The notes: generated by a model not told the origin, from the sequence alone. Positions 54,273 through 62,950 are shown, numbered from the stretch's first letter. The stretch: 64,000 nucleotides of DNA from Lentilactobacillus raoultii (GCF_900411375.1 NZ_LS422986.1:186001-250000), one strand, 5' to 3'. Made by a program: numbers and translations.

Positions 54273-54728
54273 ATGCGTGATTGGCGACAGGATCGAATCC
54301 GTGCGGCAATTAACGGAACCAATCCCATGGTCATGGCGACATTGCCAGGTGGCTTTGCGGTGATGGGCGATACCCAGTTTTTACCTGGTTATTCAGTTTT
54401 ATTACCTAGACGAGTTGTTGGTTCTTTAAATGAGCTATCGCTATCAGAACGCACGCTATTTTTAACTGATATGAGTATTTTAGGAGATGCTGTATTGTAT
54501 GCTACTAAGGCCGTCAGGGTGAACTATGATATCCTGGGTAATTCGGATCAGTTTTTGCACGCGCACGTTTTTCCAAGATATCGGCATGAATCGGCTGACC
54601 GCCTGAAATTACCGGTGTGGCTTTATCCGAAAAGCTATTGGTCTGATCCATGTTATCAATACACCCGCCAAAAAGATAGGTCGTTAAGAGCGGCTATTAC
54701 TAACTACTTGAAAGATCATCAATCTTAA
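54273..54728 (+). CDS. HIT-family protein
   Basis: 151 residues. The histidine triad region reads FLHAHVFPRY near residue 108, a variant of HXHXHXX in which the third His is replaced (HAHVF). The core before it (TLPGGFAVMGDTQFLPGYSVLLPRR) resembles HIT nucleotide hydrolases. The family cleaves nucleotide phosphoramidates or dinucleoside polyphosphates. ATG 54273 follows GAGGTGA. Divergent from the lipoprotein operon. Confidence 0.75.
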   Translation: MRDWRQDRIRAAINGTNPMVMATLPGGFAVMGDTQFLPGYSVLLPRRVVGSLNELSLSERTLFLTDMSILGDAVLYATKAVRVNYDILGNSDQFLHAHVFPRYRHESADRLKLPVWLYPKSYWSDPCYQYTRQKDRSLRAAITNYLKDHQS

Positions 54729-54757
54729 ACTGAATTGATTGAAGAGGCGTAATTTTG

Positions 54758-55420
54758 ATGCAACGGCAATGGTCCGGCAAACAGCTTTATATAAATTACC
54801 TGATTTTTTGGGTGATTTGGTTAATCGCTCAAACCTACTTAACGACAATTCAAACGCGCTATACAACCGGAGTAGTCAATGATTTGATCGATATCAGTGT
54901 AAAAGCAGCCATTTGGCTTCCCTTGGGAATCTTTTGGCTCAATAGAACCCAGTCGCAGCTCTGGCTGTCCAAAAAACATCTTTATAATCGGCGCTTTCCA
55001 GCCGTTTTTTGGTGGCTGCTGGTAGGAATGACTGGTTACTTATTCATTTCAATGATCCTTAAGCACCATGGTTTGTACATGACGGCTCACCCATTCACTA
55101 AAGCCGGTGGGAACTTCTTATCCGTAGCGTTGGCTGCCGGATTAATTGAAGAATTTGTTTTCCGGGGGTTCTTTTGTAACTACCTGCTGGCTCACAGCGG
55201 GGTCGTTAAAGCCATCGTTATTCAGGCACTTTTATTTCAAGCGATTCATTTCCCGATCTATTGGGCACAGGAGTTGTCTTGGCGGGGATGGCTTTCAGGA
55301 ATTGCCAGTGTCTTACCCTTGGGATTGATTTTTGGTTGGCTCTTTTATCGATCAAAGAATCTATGGCCGGGAACGATTTTGCACTGTGTATGGGATTCAG
55401 CGATTTTTCTATTTGTTTGA
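54758..55420 (+). CDS. CPBP-family intramembrane metalloprotease
   Basis: 220 residues with about six helices. The CPBP motifs are EEFVFRGFF (EEXXXR, near 130), FQAIHFPIYW (FXXXH, near 163) and HCVWDSAIF (HXXXD, at the end). Homologues process prenylated or peptide substrates and include bacteriocin immunity proteins. ATG 54758 or the TTG just before it can serve as start after GAGG. It is followed by an XRE/TPR regulator 32 bases away. Confidence 0.8.
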   Translation: MQRQWSGKQLYINYLIFWVIWLIAQTYLTTIQTRYTTGVVNDLIDISVKAAIWLPLGIFWLNRTQSQLWLSKKHLYNRRFPAVFWWLLVGMTGYLFISMILKHHGLYMTAHPFTKAGGNFLSVALAAGLIEEFVFRGFFCNYLLAHSGVVKAIVIQALLFQAIHFPIYWAQELSWRGWLSGIASVLPLGLIFGWLFYRSKNLWPGTILHCVWDSAIFLFV

Positions 55421-55452
55421 ACACTTGGTAGATTGGTTGGAGATGACAATTA

Positions 55453-56280
55453 ATGACAGTAGTGACCCTTGGGGAAACTCTTAAACAAGCGCGTCGGGCT
55501 AAACAACTGACGCAAAAACAATTAGCGGCAGGGATTTGTTCGCAATCCATGCTTTCGGCAATTGAAAAGGGGCAGTATACTCCCAATGCTAAATTGTTGA
55601 TGGCGCTTTGCGAACGGTTGGCGATTAGTTTGGATGAAGTCAGTTTAACGACTAATTTTGCCATCAGTCGAGCCGCTAATCTCAATCAAAAATTGGCCGA
55701 TTTGTGCAATCGGCATCAGTATCAGGAACTGTTTGATTTTCTTCAAACCGATGCCGTTTTGGACAGTATTGAAAGTGACAGCCAAATGCAGGCCTATTAC
55801 TATTATCTGGGGATTTCAGAATGGCAGTTAGAGCATGACAGTCAGACGATTGAAACTGATTTCCAATTAGCTTTGGCCAATGCCCATCCCAACCGGTCGT
55901 CCACTTTAACCCGATTAGTGACGATTTCGATGGGAGTTATTAAGGCGCAATTGGGTCATCAGCGAGTCGCTGAAGAGTTAATCGATCAAGCTGTCGCTGG
56001 GATTGAAGCCGCTAAATATGAAGAAAATTTGATTATCATTTTTTATTTGGCGGGATTGATTAACTTTGAACTTAAACAATACCCGGCGACGGCTGGTTGG
56101 GTTACTAAAGGAATTGAGTTTGCGACTCACCATAATTCACACTACATGTTGGCTAACTTGTATTATTTGTTGGCTAGGGCGTCTGAAATGCAGGCCCGCA
56201 TAGATATGGCCGATGAGGCACACCGGCGAGCCGATATTTTTACGGAATTGTTTCACGAGAAACCCTACGAGAATTTTTAA
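55453..56280 (+). CDS. XRE-family regulator with TPR-like helical repeats (Rgg/RNPP-like)
   Basis: 275 residues. The helix-turn-helix (TLGETLKQARRAKQLTQKQL, AGICSQSMLSAIEKGQYTP) covers residues 5-65. From about 75 to 265 the chain is built of helical repeats similar to TPRs. This is the architecture of Rgg/PlcR-type regulators that bind short peptides. No pheromone-like small open frame with a good site is evident next to it. ATG 55453 follows TGGAGATG. Likely in one unit with the CPBP protease gene. Confidence 0.75.
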   Translation: MTVVTLGETLKQARRAKQLTQKQLAAGICSQSMLSAIEKGQYTPNAKLLMALCERLAISLDEVSLTTNFAISRAANLNQKLADLCNRHQYQELFDFLQTDAVLDSIESDSQMQAYYYYLGISEWQLEHDSQTIETDFQLALANAHPNRSSTLTRLVTISMGVIKAQLGHQRVAEELIDQAVAGIEAAKYEENLIIIFYLAGLINFELKQYPATAGWVTKGIEFATHHNSHYMLANLYYLLARASEMQARIDMADEAHRRADIFTELFHEKPYENF

Positions 56281-56355
56281 ATATCAGTATTCTGATTTTT
56301 AAATTAGGTTGTCGGTTGGTAAGCTAAAGCCATCAAATAAGAGGAGGACTTTAGC

Positions 56356-56778
56356 ATGAACAAACAACTATTCACTAATTCTATAACCATTAACGCATCC
56401 AAGGATTTGGCACGTCAAATCCTGGTAGACCCGCTTCAATTATTGAAATGGGTTCCAGAAATTACGGCGGTTGATCAAGGCCATCGAAGCTTTATCGTGA
56501 CTCGTGCTCAAGCGGCTTTGAATCAACGAGAAGTAATGACCGTCGAAGAGGTGAGCGACCGGATAATTTATCACAGTCGCCAAGGACGCTTTGAATATGA
56601 TTTAGTATTTACACTCCAGCAAGTTGCCAATAATCGGCTGCAACTTACGGAAGCCCTGATGACCGATGAGTCAAAGACCAAGTTACCACTTAAATTATTG
56701 GCGCCCATTGCCAAACACGCTTTGAAAATTAACTTGAAAAATTTAGGCTTGCTCATTGAAAGAGTAACTGTGGCTTAA
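56356..56778 (+). CDS. SRPBCC-family protein
   Basis: 140 residues. The pattern of a beta-grip lipid/hydrophobic ligand fold is seen: ITINASKDLARQILVDP at the start, then LKWVPEITAVDQ, alternating strands (DRIIYHSRQGRFEYDLVFTL), and a long C-terminal helix. Ligand unknown. Site GAGGAGG before the ATG. Followed by a terminator. Confidence 0.65.
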   Translation: MNKQLFTNSITINASKDLARQILVDPLQLLKWVPEITAVDQGHRSFIVTRAQAALNQREVMTVEEVSDRIIYHSRQGRFEYDLVFTLQQVANNRLQLTEALMTDESKTKLPLKLLAPIAKHALKINLKNLGLLIERVTVA

Positions 56779-56808
56779 GCAGTCAATTAAAAAAGTTAAT
56801 TTCAACGA

Positions 56809-56844
56809 AAAAACAACTCGACAATTAATGCCGGGTTGTTTTTG
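56809..56844 (+). terminator. Terminator after the SRPBCC gene
   Basis: AAAAACAACTCG pairs with CGGGTTGTTTTT with one mismatch, with more T after it. Confidence 0.75.
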
Positions 56845-56928
56845 TTTATTCCTAAATCTTCTATCTGTTATAATCTCACTGTAAGAAGTTAGAAGGTAAG
56901 AATTAAGTGTGTTTCAGGAGGCCTTAAT

Positions 56929-57201
56929 ATGACAAATAAAGCAATCACTAAAAAAGTTTCCGTTAAAGGTCAACTTGTTCTACCGTCAGAATTTCGCAAG
57001 CAACTCAATATTAATTCGGGCGATGAAGTCAGTGTTTCACTTAACGATAATGAAGAAATCGTTATTAAAAAGGTGCCAACTCAATTAGATTGGCATAACT
57101 TGATTAAAGATATACCAACTGAAACGGTCGATATTGATAAAGATGGTCATTACGACAAAACTAAAGCGCCTAATTTTGCTAAGTGGATGGAAGAAGGTTA
57201 A
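56929..57201 (+). CDS. AbrB/MazE-type antitoxin
   Basis: 90 residues. The N-terminal swapped-hairpin DNA-binding domain reads KKVSVKGQLVLPSEFRKQLN then GDEVSVSLND. The acidic C-terminal half (PTETVDIDKDGHYD, then FAKWMEEG) would wrap around the toxin. Site CAGGAGG before the ATG. The stop codon TAA (57199-57201) touches the TnpB element, beyond which lies the matching toxin gene. The antitoxin is intact and still has its own promoter region. Confidence 0.82.
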   Translation: MTNKAITKKVSVKGQLVLPSEFRKQLNINSGDEVSVSLNDNEEIVIKKVPTQLDWHNLIKDIPTETVDIDKDGHYDKTKAPNFAKWMEEG

Positions 57202-57330
57202 TGAACTACACACCGATTAAAATCGGTGGTTTCTGGGAACATCCGGTAGTATTTAGAACCAGGTCTAACTTACAGAACCGGACTTTGTGACCAAGGTTCG
57301 TCCCGAACCCGTAGCGTTGAGTTTTAAGCC
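57202..57330 (-). ncRNA. Candidate TnpB guide RNA (omega RNA) at the element right end
   Basis: In IS605-type elements the guide RNA overlaps the 3' end of tnpB and runs to the right end, with the guide taken from flanking DNA. Here that region is 57202 to about 57330 on the minus strand and includes the hairpin at 57211-57228. The guide would begin TTAACCTTCTTCC, complementary to the last codons of the antitoxin gene. The 5' limit is a guess. Confidence 0.4.
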
Positions 57331-58476
57331 CGCCTGCCGGATATTAACTGCCGCATTAATATCCCGATCGTGATGGGTCTGACACTGTGAACAGGTCCAT
57401 TCCCGGATGGCTAAAGGCTTTTGACCGCTTTGAAACCCACAGTTAGAACACTGTTGACTGGTATAGCGGGGGTTAACCACAATTAATTGTTTGCCATACC
57501 AGTCACATTTATAAGTTAACATTTGACGAAATTGATACCAGCCGGCATTGGCAATCGAACGGGCTAACCGGTGATTCTTTTGCAGATTCTTGACTTTTAA
57601 ATCTTCAATCACAATCACATCATACTTTTTAACCAGTTCGGTACTCAGCTGATGCAGGTAGTTTAAGCGTTGCTGGGCTACTCGGCCCTGATAGCGGGCT
57701 TTGATTTGCTGAGCGCGTTGCCAGTTTTGATAATCAAAGACATCGCGGTCCGTGAAATGCCGTTGGTCATGATTCCACTGACGGGCCCACTTGGTGGCTT
57801 GGTTTTTCCGGCGTTGATACTTCCGTTGCCAAAGGGTGGCTTGCCGAGTTAACCAATCAGCCTTTAAGGTGGGAAACTGTTGGCCATCTGAAGTAGTCAC
57901 TAAATGGGCTAATCCCAGATCCAAGCCAACCACGCGGTGCGTCTTGGGCAACGGTTGGGGTTCCGGGCACTCCAATTGAATGGCCAGATAATATCGTCCC
58001 GTGGCGTCATGGGATAAAGTATATTGTTTAATCTGGCCATCTTTTAAGCAACCCGTTTTACTGGTTTTAACGTAACCCAACTTGGGAATTTTTAAATAAC
58101 GTTTGGCAATGACCTGCACCGTGGATTTACCGGTATAGGATTGGCGGGGGTAATGCCGACTGTGAAACCGGGGCTTCCCCACTTGATGACTTTTATCCTG
58201 GAAAAAGTTGACCCAGGCTTGATTCAGATTGCGGGTGACCACTTGTAGACTGGAACTATCACTGAGCTTTAAAAAAGGATATTCAATTTTTAAAGCGGGC
58301 AGTAAATAATCTAATTGATAACGGTTGAGCCGTTTCAGCTCCGGATTATTTTCATACCGCTGGTTCATCATTGCTAACAGTTGATTCCAGACAAACCGGT
58401 CGTTACCAAAGAGCTGCCACAATTGAATCACTTGGTCGGGCTTGGGATAGAGCCGTAATTTAACCCCTTTAAGCAT
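57265..58476 (-). CDS. tnpB: RNA-guided nuclease TnpB of the IS605 type
   Basis: 403 residues. An N-terminal helix-turn-helix region (KGVKLRLYPKPDQVIQLWQLF), a RuvC fold with catalytic residues in VVGLDLGLAHLV (Asp, near 185), VIVIEDLKVKNL (Glu, near 292) and HHDRDINAAVNI (Asp, near 370), and a zinc finger CSNCG...CSQC between them. All three acids are present, so it should be active. ATG 58476 follows GGAGGG. TnpB proteins cut DNA next to a short motif under control of a guide RNA and help keep the element in place. Confidence 0.9.
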   Translation of the reverse strand: MLKGVKLRLYPKPDQVIQLWQLFGNDRFVWNQLLAMMNQRYENNPELKRLNRYQLDYLLPALKIEYPFLKLSDSSSLQVVTRNLNQAWVNFFQDKSHQVGKPRFHSRHYPRQSYTGKSTVQVIAKRYLKIPKLGYVKTSKTGCLKDGQIKQYTLSHDATGRYYLAIQLECPEPQPLPKTHRVVGLDLGLAHLVTTSDGQQFPTLKADWLTRQATLWQRKYQRRKNQATKWARQWNHDQRHFTDRDVFDYQNWQRAQQIKARYQGRVAQQRLNYLHQLSTELVKKYDVIVIEDLKVKNLQKNHRLARSIANAGWYQFRQMLTYKCDWYGKQLIVVNPRYTSQQCSNCGFQSGQKPLAIREWTCSQCQTHHDRDINAAVNIRQAGLKLNATGSGRTLVTKSGSVS

Positions 58477-58711
58477 CGCTAGGCCCTCCTTTCAAATTTA
58501 AATGACCGTTAATGAGGACCAAAAGGTAGTGATTTCTGACCGAACTAACGCCACCTGGTGTTCCTTTAAGGTCTCCCTAATCAACCTTAAACAAGATTGC
58601 TAAAATAGTATAGCATATCCCCAAACGAACATTCCCTTAAGATTTAATTAAAACTATCGGCATTCATCCCCCGACTAAAGTCAGGGGCTTTCTGCCTGGA
58701 ACTTTCAGTAA

Positions 58712-59056
58712 ATGTCACCGATGGATATCTATATTGCCGATGTCTTTTTCGATGACAATACTGGCAAAAGTAAGCACCGCCCAATCTTAGTGGTTGATTA
58801 CAATGACAAGTATTTAGTAACTTTCAAGATTACTACCAAGTTTGCTAACAAATCTAAGTCGATAAAACAATATTATTATCGTATTTTAGATCTTGGTGTT
58901 GCTGGTCTGCATAGACAATCTTATATAGACACGCTACAGCTTGTAAATATTACTCGAGATTATGTGTTAAGTAGACGGCCAATTGGTCAGTTAAGTAATC
59001 GCGATAAGGTCAATTTGTTCAAATTTATCAAAAATAACAAAGCAAAACAAAATTGA
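58712..59056 (+). CDS. PemK/MazF-type toxin, cut off from its antitoxin by the IS
   Basis: 114 residues. MDIYIADVFFDD then KSKHRPILVVDYND is the start of a PemK/MazF endoribonuclease fold, with the conserved Arg-Pro; later LRDYVLSRRPIGQLS-like sequence matches the end of the fold (sequence here: TRDYVLSRRPIGQLSNRD). MazF-type toxins cut mRNA. The gene itself looks complete from ATG 58712 (or ATG 58721). Upstream there is now only IS sequence with no ribosome binding site, so expression is probably low. Confidence 0.8.
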   Translation: MSPMDIYIADVFFDDNTGKSKHRPILVVDYNDKYLVTFKITTKFANKSKSIKQYYYRILDLGVAGLHRQSYIDTLQLVNITRDYVLSRRPIGQLSNRDKVNLFKFIKNNKAKQN

Positions 59057-59113
59057 GATGTGCGATAGTAGCCTCCAGGTTGGCGAGGATAACTGATACC
59101 TGCACTGATCCAA

Positions 59114-59172
59114 AAAAATAAGCAGTCGGCTGATCGATAAACTTCTCCCGATCAAGCCCACTGCTTATTTTT
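59114..59172. terminator. Bidirectional terminator
   Basis: AAATAAGCAGTCGGCTGATCG pairs with CGATCAAGCCCACTGCTTATTT with two mismatches. It lies between the toxin gene and the convergent regulator gene. Confidence 0.82.
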
Positions 59173-59773
59173 GATTATTTGAATCTTGAACCCACTTTTC
59201 AATTAAAAGATGGACATCATGCGTATCCTCTCCCTGACTTTCAACTTCGGTTTCATTAATTAACCTAATAATTTGTTGCCAAAGCCTTTTTTCATTATCC
59301 AGGGATAATTTCCATGTGCTGTGAACTGCTCCAGCGTGGATGCGATTGATATCCTGATGGGTAGCATAATCCGTCACATCAGATTGCATGGCACCAAGAA
59401 ATTGTTGGGTTTGGAATAGAATCATCTGTGCTACTGCCTGACTGTGTTTTTCAACCCACTCTGCTGAAATGTTGACGCCCTTCTTGGTGAGTTCAGGGTC
59501 CTCAGGGCCAAGTTGGGGGTCATGATGGGTCATTTGGTAGCTGGAATAATAGAATTCTTGAAAATTTTTAATGCTCTTCTTTTGCGTTACTTCTAATAGA
59601 CCTTCATCCGTCATTTTCTTAATGGTGTAATAGAGTTGATTAGTTGGAATATGAACCTTTTGAGAAATCTCTTTTGATGTTAGGCCTGCTTTATTTTTAG
59701 TTGCCTTTAAAATGGCGATGACTTTTTCATCGGCCATTAACTTTGCTAATTTGGAAACCGGATTTTGTGACAT
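59165..59773 (-). CDS. Winged-helix transcriptional regulator (ArsR-like)
   Basis: 202 residues. Residues 5-85 form a winged helix: KLMADEKVIAILKATKNKAG, then LTSKEISQKVHIPTNQLYYTIKKM and EGLLEVTQ. The C-terminal 110 residues are helical and unrecognised, probably for dimerisation or ligand binding. ATG 59773 follows GATGAGGTG; the frame is open further upstream without a site. It diverges from an MFS exporter with a 30-bp palindrome between, so it likely represses that exporter and itself. Confidence 0.75.
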   Translation of the reverse strand: MSQNPVSKLAKLMADEKVIAILKATKNKAGLTSKEISQKVHIPTNQLYYTIKKMTDEGLLEVTQKKSIKNFQEFYYSSYQMTHHDPQLGPEDPELTKKGVNISAEWVEKHSQAVAQMILFQTQQFLGAMQSDVTDYATHQDINRIHAGAVHSTWKLSLDNEKRLWQQIIRLINETEVESQGEDTHDVHLLIEKWVQDSNNQK

Positions 59774-59802
59774 TCTTTTCACCTCATCATTATCATAATG
59801 GC

Positions 59803-59864
59803 TTGACAAAAATTAATCAACCGACTATATTTTATTTACCTACTAAAAAAATTTAGTAGATAAA
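59803..59864 (+). promoter_or_regulatory. Promoter with a 30-bp palindromic operator before the MFS exporter
   Basis: TTGACA (59803-59808), 17-base spacer, TATATT (59826-59831). Downstream, TTTA-c-CTACTAAA-AAAA-TTTAGTAG-a-TAAA spans 59835-59864 with one unpaired position on each side. It covers the transcription start. A repressor bound here would block the exporter; the divergent winged-helix protein is the candidate. Confidence 0.75.
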
Positions 59865-59895
59865 CTTTTTTAAAATAGATTCGAGGCGGTTGATA

Positions 59896-61218
59896 TTGGA
59901 AACTAAATTAGTCGAAGCTTCAAAGAATAATCAACCAACCAGTATCATTACTGATCGGCAATCTGATTGTCAAATTTTGAAAGACGTTACCAGTAATTTC
60001 ATTAGTTCACTTAGTGGTGGGATGTTATCGCTTGCGATGGGATTGATGCTGTTGCATGATACGCATTCACCATTAAGTTTTGGTCTGGAAACCGCAATTG
60101 TTCCGATAGTTAGTTTACTTTTTTTAGTGCCAGTCGGTAACATTGTTGATCATTTTCGTCACAAAGTTATTTTAGTAACGAGTTTGTCGTTTAGATTAGG
60201 TGGCTTGCTGATGTTTGCACTAAGTTTGCCCCACTTCAACGGTGCTGATGAATTTGCTCCAGTTATCGGCTTTGTGATCGTGAATGCCATTTCAACCAAT
60301 TTTAGTACGACGGCCTACACAGCCGCAGTTCATGAATTAGTGAATGAGCAAAAAATTCAAATCTTAGGCGCACTCACTCAAGCTGCAAGTTCGCTTTCAT
60401 CTATTTTAGCGCCGGTTGTGGGCGTCATCTTATATACTATGATGGGTTTTGAATTACTGATTATGGTTGAGATTATTTCAACTATCATAGCGTTACTTAT
60501 TTTAATATCAATGCACTTTCATTATCAAAATTCAAAAAGCTGCATCGGTGATGATTTGAAGAAGCGGGTGTCCCAACTAACTCATTTCAAAGTGGGCTTA
60601 AACTATATTAAAAGTCGCCCATTGATTCGAGACCTGATTTTTATGGCGATCGTGGTGAATCTTCTGTTCACAGCGGTGACAATTGGCCTGCCCTTCGTCA
60701 TTACCAATCAATTGCATGCTGGAAATCAACCAGTGGGGGTCATTGAAACCGGCTTTTCTTTGGGATTGCTCGTCGGGAGTCTATTAATGTCCATGATTCC
60801 GAATAAGAAATATCTTTCCGTGAAAGTCCTATTACCCACTACAACAATGGGTCTTTGCATTATTCTGTTGGGGATGACGCTGACGGTTTTAAATCAGCCG
60901 AATCAACTTTCAATTGTCGGGGCCATGATGATGCTGGTAGCCGGATTAATGAGTGCCACCATGAATATCACAATTAATGTGCTCTTACAAACAACTGTTC
61001 CAGAACGGCTGCTGGGTAGAGTGAGTGCAATATTGACCACCTCGGTAACCGCCATTATGCCAATTGGCACGCTGATCTATACGGTCATCTTTCAGTTAAA
61101 TTTAAAGGGGGCCTTGGTGATTGTGATGAGTGGCTGTCTCATGTTTGCTTATGGTTTGGGATTTGTAAAACGCCTGTTTGAAGACATTCGCCGAGACTAT
61201 TTATTTAAAAAGGATTGA
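59896..61218 (+). CDS. MFS exporter (macrolide-efflux-like)
   Basis: 440 residues with about 12 helices. FISSLSGGMLSLAMGLML in helix 1, NIVDHFRHKVILV after helix 2, and TAYTAAVHELVN in helix 5. It resembles the broken gene at 47167-48484 along its whole length, and both are distant relatives of MefA-type macrolide exporters. TTG 59896 follows GAGGCGG. It is under the divergent regulator with the large palindrome. Substrate unknown. Confidence 0.8.
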   Translation: METKLVEASKNNQPTSIITDRQSDCQILKDVTSNFISSLSGGMLSLAMGLMLLHDTHSPLSFGLETAIVPIVSLLFLVPVGNIVDHFRHKVILVTSLSFRLGGLLMFALSLPHFNGADEFAPVIGFVIVNAISTNFSTTAYTAAVHELVNEQKIQILGALTQAASSLSSILAPVVGVILYTMMGFELLIMVEIISTIIALLILISMHFHYQNSKSCIGDDLKKRVSQLTHFKVGLNYIKSRPLIRDLIFMAIVVNLLFTAVTIGLPFVITNQLHAGNQPVGVIETGFSLGLLVGSLLMSMIPNKKYLSVKVLLPTTTMGLCIILLGMTLTVLNQPNQLSIVGAMMMLVAGLMSATMNITINVLLQTTVPERLLGRVSAILTTSVTAIMPIGTLIYTVIFQLNLKGALVIVMSGCLMFAYGLGFVKRLFEDIRRDYLFKKD

Positions 61219-61337
61219 CAAATCATCCCAGCTACTATAACCTACTAATTAATTCATTATTTATGGTAAATGATTTCACCCTAGAATAATGAGTAAATGC
61301 TGAATTAGAAAGTTAGACGGTTAATGAAAGAGAAGCG

Positions 61338-61658
61338 ATGACGGTGTTTGAAGAATTTAAAGAACTTCATAATTATGTTAAAAAGAACTACGAACGGGGT
61401 AAGTATCAAAATACTGCTAATCAATCTCAAGAACAGTGGTCCAATGATACTGATACTAAGCAGTCGAAAACTGATCAAAGCGATTATCAAATGGGCTATG
61501 ATCAAGCGGCCAAAGACTTTAAGGAGCATCAGGCCTTTCGACAATATCCACAAAAAACGGTCATGTTGGGAAACCAGCTGACTAACTATCAAATGACTGA
61601 AGTAGTTGATTTCATCAAAGGTTATCAAGCGGCTAAGTCGGAGCTGTTGGAAAAATAA
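61338..61658 (+). CDS. Hypothetical soluble protein
   Basis: 106 residues. Polar, rich in Gln, Lys, Asp and Tyr, with a long N-terminal helix (EEFKELHNYVKKNYERGKY), a low-complexity middle, and two similar motifs at DYQMGYDQAAKDF and FIKGYQAAKSEL. No membrane segment or known domain. Site AAAGAGAAG before the ATG, and a clear terminator after it. Function unknown. Confidence 0.7.
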   Translation: MTVFEEFKELHNYVKKNYERGKYQNTANQSQEQWSNDTDTKQSKTDQSDYQMGYDQAAKDFKEHQAFRQYPQKTVMLGNQLTNYQMTEVVDFIKGYQAAKSELLEK

Positions 61659-61672
61659 TTGAAATTAAACGA

Positions 61673-61704
61673 GCACCATTCTGGTAATTGGAATGGTGTT
61701 TTTT
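61673..61704 (+). terminator. Terminator of the hypothetical gene
   Basis: CACCATTC pairs with GAATGGTG around a 9-base loop and is followed by T6. Confidence 0.88.
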
Positions 61705-61741
61705 CGGAGGCGAATAAGGGAATATTAAGAAGCTATTGTGT

Positions 61742-62926
61742 TTAAAAGTTTAACTGATTTTGTCTCAGTCGATTTAGTGTTGTGCTAAACGCCTGCTGAT
61801 TCTTCTTGTTTCTTATCAACAAGAAAGCAACGATTAATTCAATAACCCGAGTAGCAATGATAAATTCAATGAGAAACAATGATGTTTTCCCGGTAAAAAC
61901 ACTGTTGGTCGCTGGAAAACCAATTAAATCAATCATACTGTGGATAATGATTGAAATCCAAATAGTCCCAGTGTATAACGTAATAACGCTGAACAGAAAA
62001 CCAATTCCAAAAGCTGCAAAGATTTGTAAGCAGGTTTGTAAAACGCCTTGGCTATTGATATTTTGTGCATGAAAGACACCAAAAACGAGGGAACTAATCA
62101 AGCTGGACCAAAATACTCTGGATTCAATAGGTCCTCTTGCCAAGGAAGCCAGTGGCCATAAAAATACATATCGAAACATAAATTCTTCCTTTATACCGGT
62201 CCAAATAATAGTGAATAAAATCAAATATAGAGGGCCTGGCGTTAAAGTTAAGTCAAAATGAAAGAATAATCGAGACCAGCTACCAGCTGACAATCCCAAG
62301 TTAAGAAGTAATGTTATCACTGCCAACAAAAGCCATCGATAATCAACATCTTTGTTAATTTTGAGCCTAGGCAGCTGATATCCCCAGTAAATCATTACGT
62401 AAGTGGTAATAGCCAAGCTTGTGAGAATAAAAATCCATATAATGGGGGACTGAATTGTAAAAGTGATGGTGGCGTTTAAATATCTTAACGACATAAATGA
62501 TGCCGGTAAAATGGTCATGAACAAGATACCGATAGCAATTTGCCAGCTCGGTTGAGATATCGGTAATAGGATTGCCTTAATAAACGGTAACAGTGCGCCA
62601 CCAAAAATGATTAGTGTAAGTGTTAATGTCAACCAAGCAAGATGCCGTGAGGTTGTGGGAAGGGATGATAACAAACTGATAGCGGTGAGCAAAGTAGTTG
62701 GAAATGAGAAGGTTAAGATTATTTTTACTAAGTGGTTGCCAACCTGTAAGAATTGGTGGTTGATATTTTTTCTATTAGAAATTAAAAATCCAAAGAAAGT
62801 TGTCAAGATACCCAAAATAACTGTAGTTAAAGTAAGCAAAGATGAAAGAGAATTGACAAAAAAGATAATTATAACGATACCAATTAATAAACACTCTATT
62901 TTAAAAGCTAGTAAGTATTTGTTCAT
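61742..62926 (-). CDS. CPBP-family intramembrane metalloprotease, long form
   Basis: 394 residues with about 10-11 helices, longer than usual CPBP proteins because of extra N-terminal helices. Motifs: EEFMFRYVF near 247, FGVFHAQNI near 286, and IIIHSMIDLIG near 335, which together carry the metal ligands. Role could be peptide processing or self-immunity. ATG follows AAAGGGATC. It lies 24 bases after the NlpC/P60 gene on the same strand, so they are probably co-transcribed. Confidence 0.8.
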   Translation of the reverse strand: MNKYLLAFKIECLLIGIVIIIFFVNSLSSLLTLTTVILGILTTFFGFLISNRKNINHQFLQVGNHLVKIILTFSFPTTLLTAISLLSSLPTTSRHLAWLTLTLTLIIFGGALLPFIKAILLPISQPSWQIAIGILFMTILPASFMSLRYLNATITFTIQSPIIWIFILTSLAITTYVMIYWGYQLPRLKINKDVDYRWLLLAVITLLLNLGLSAGSWSRLFFHFDLTLTPGPLYLILFTIIWTGIKEEFMFRYVFLWPLASLARGPIESRVFWSSLISSLVFGVFHAQNINSQGVLQTCLQIFAAFGIGFLFSVITLYTGTIWISIIIHSMIDLIGFPATNSVFTGKTSLFLIEFIIATRVIELIVAFLLIRNKKNQQAFSTTLNRLRQNQLNF

Positions 62927-62950
62927 ATTTATTAGATCCCTTTATAAAAT

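Larger units (their letters stand above)
57202..58707 (-). mobile_element. IS605-type TnpB-only element inserted between antitoxin and toxin
   Basis: About 1.5 kb with a single tnpB on the minus strand and no Y1 transposase. Left window edge: hairpin CACCGATT-AA-AATCGGTG (57211-57228), next to the 3' side of tnpB (right end of the element). Right window edge: hairpin CCCC-GAC/GTC-GGGG (58668-58687), then GTAAA 58708-58712, which reads TTTAC on the minus strand, a target of the IS605 kind. Joining TAA 57201 to GTAAATG 58708 puts the toxin ATG 8 bases after GAAGAAGG, a normal site. This supports the boundaries, which may still be off by a few bases. No target duplication is expected in this family. 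Confidence 0.78.

Noticed and set aside
47167-61218. The two related MFS genes as ends of a transposed segment
   Set aside because: No flanking repeats or transposase genes; the sequences have diverged too far for a recent copy.
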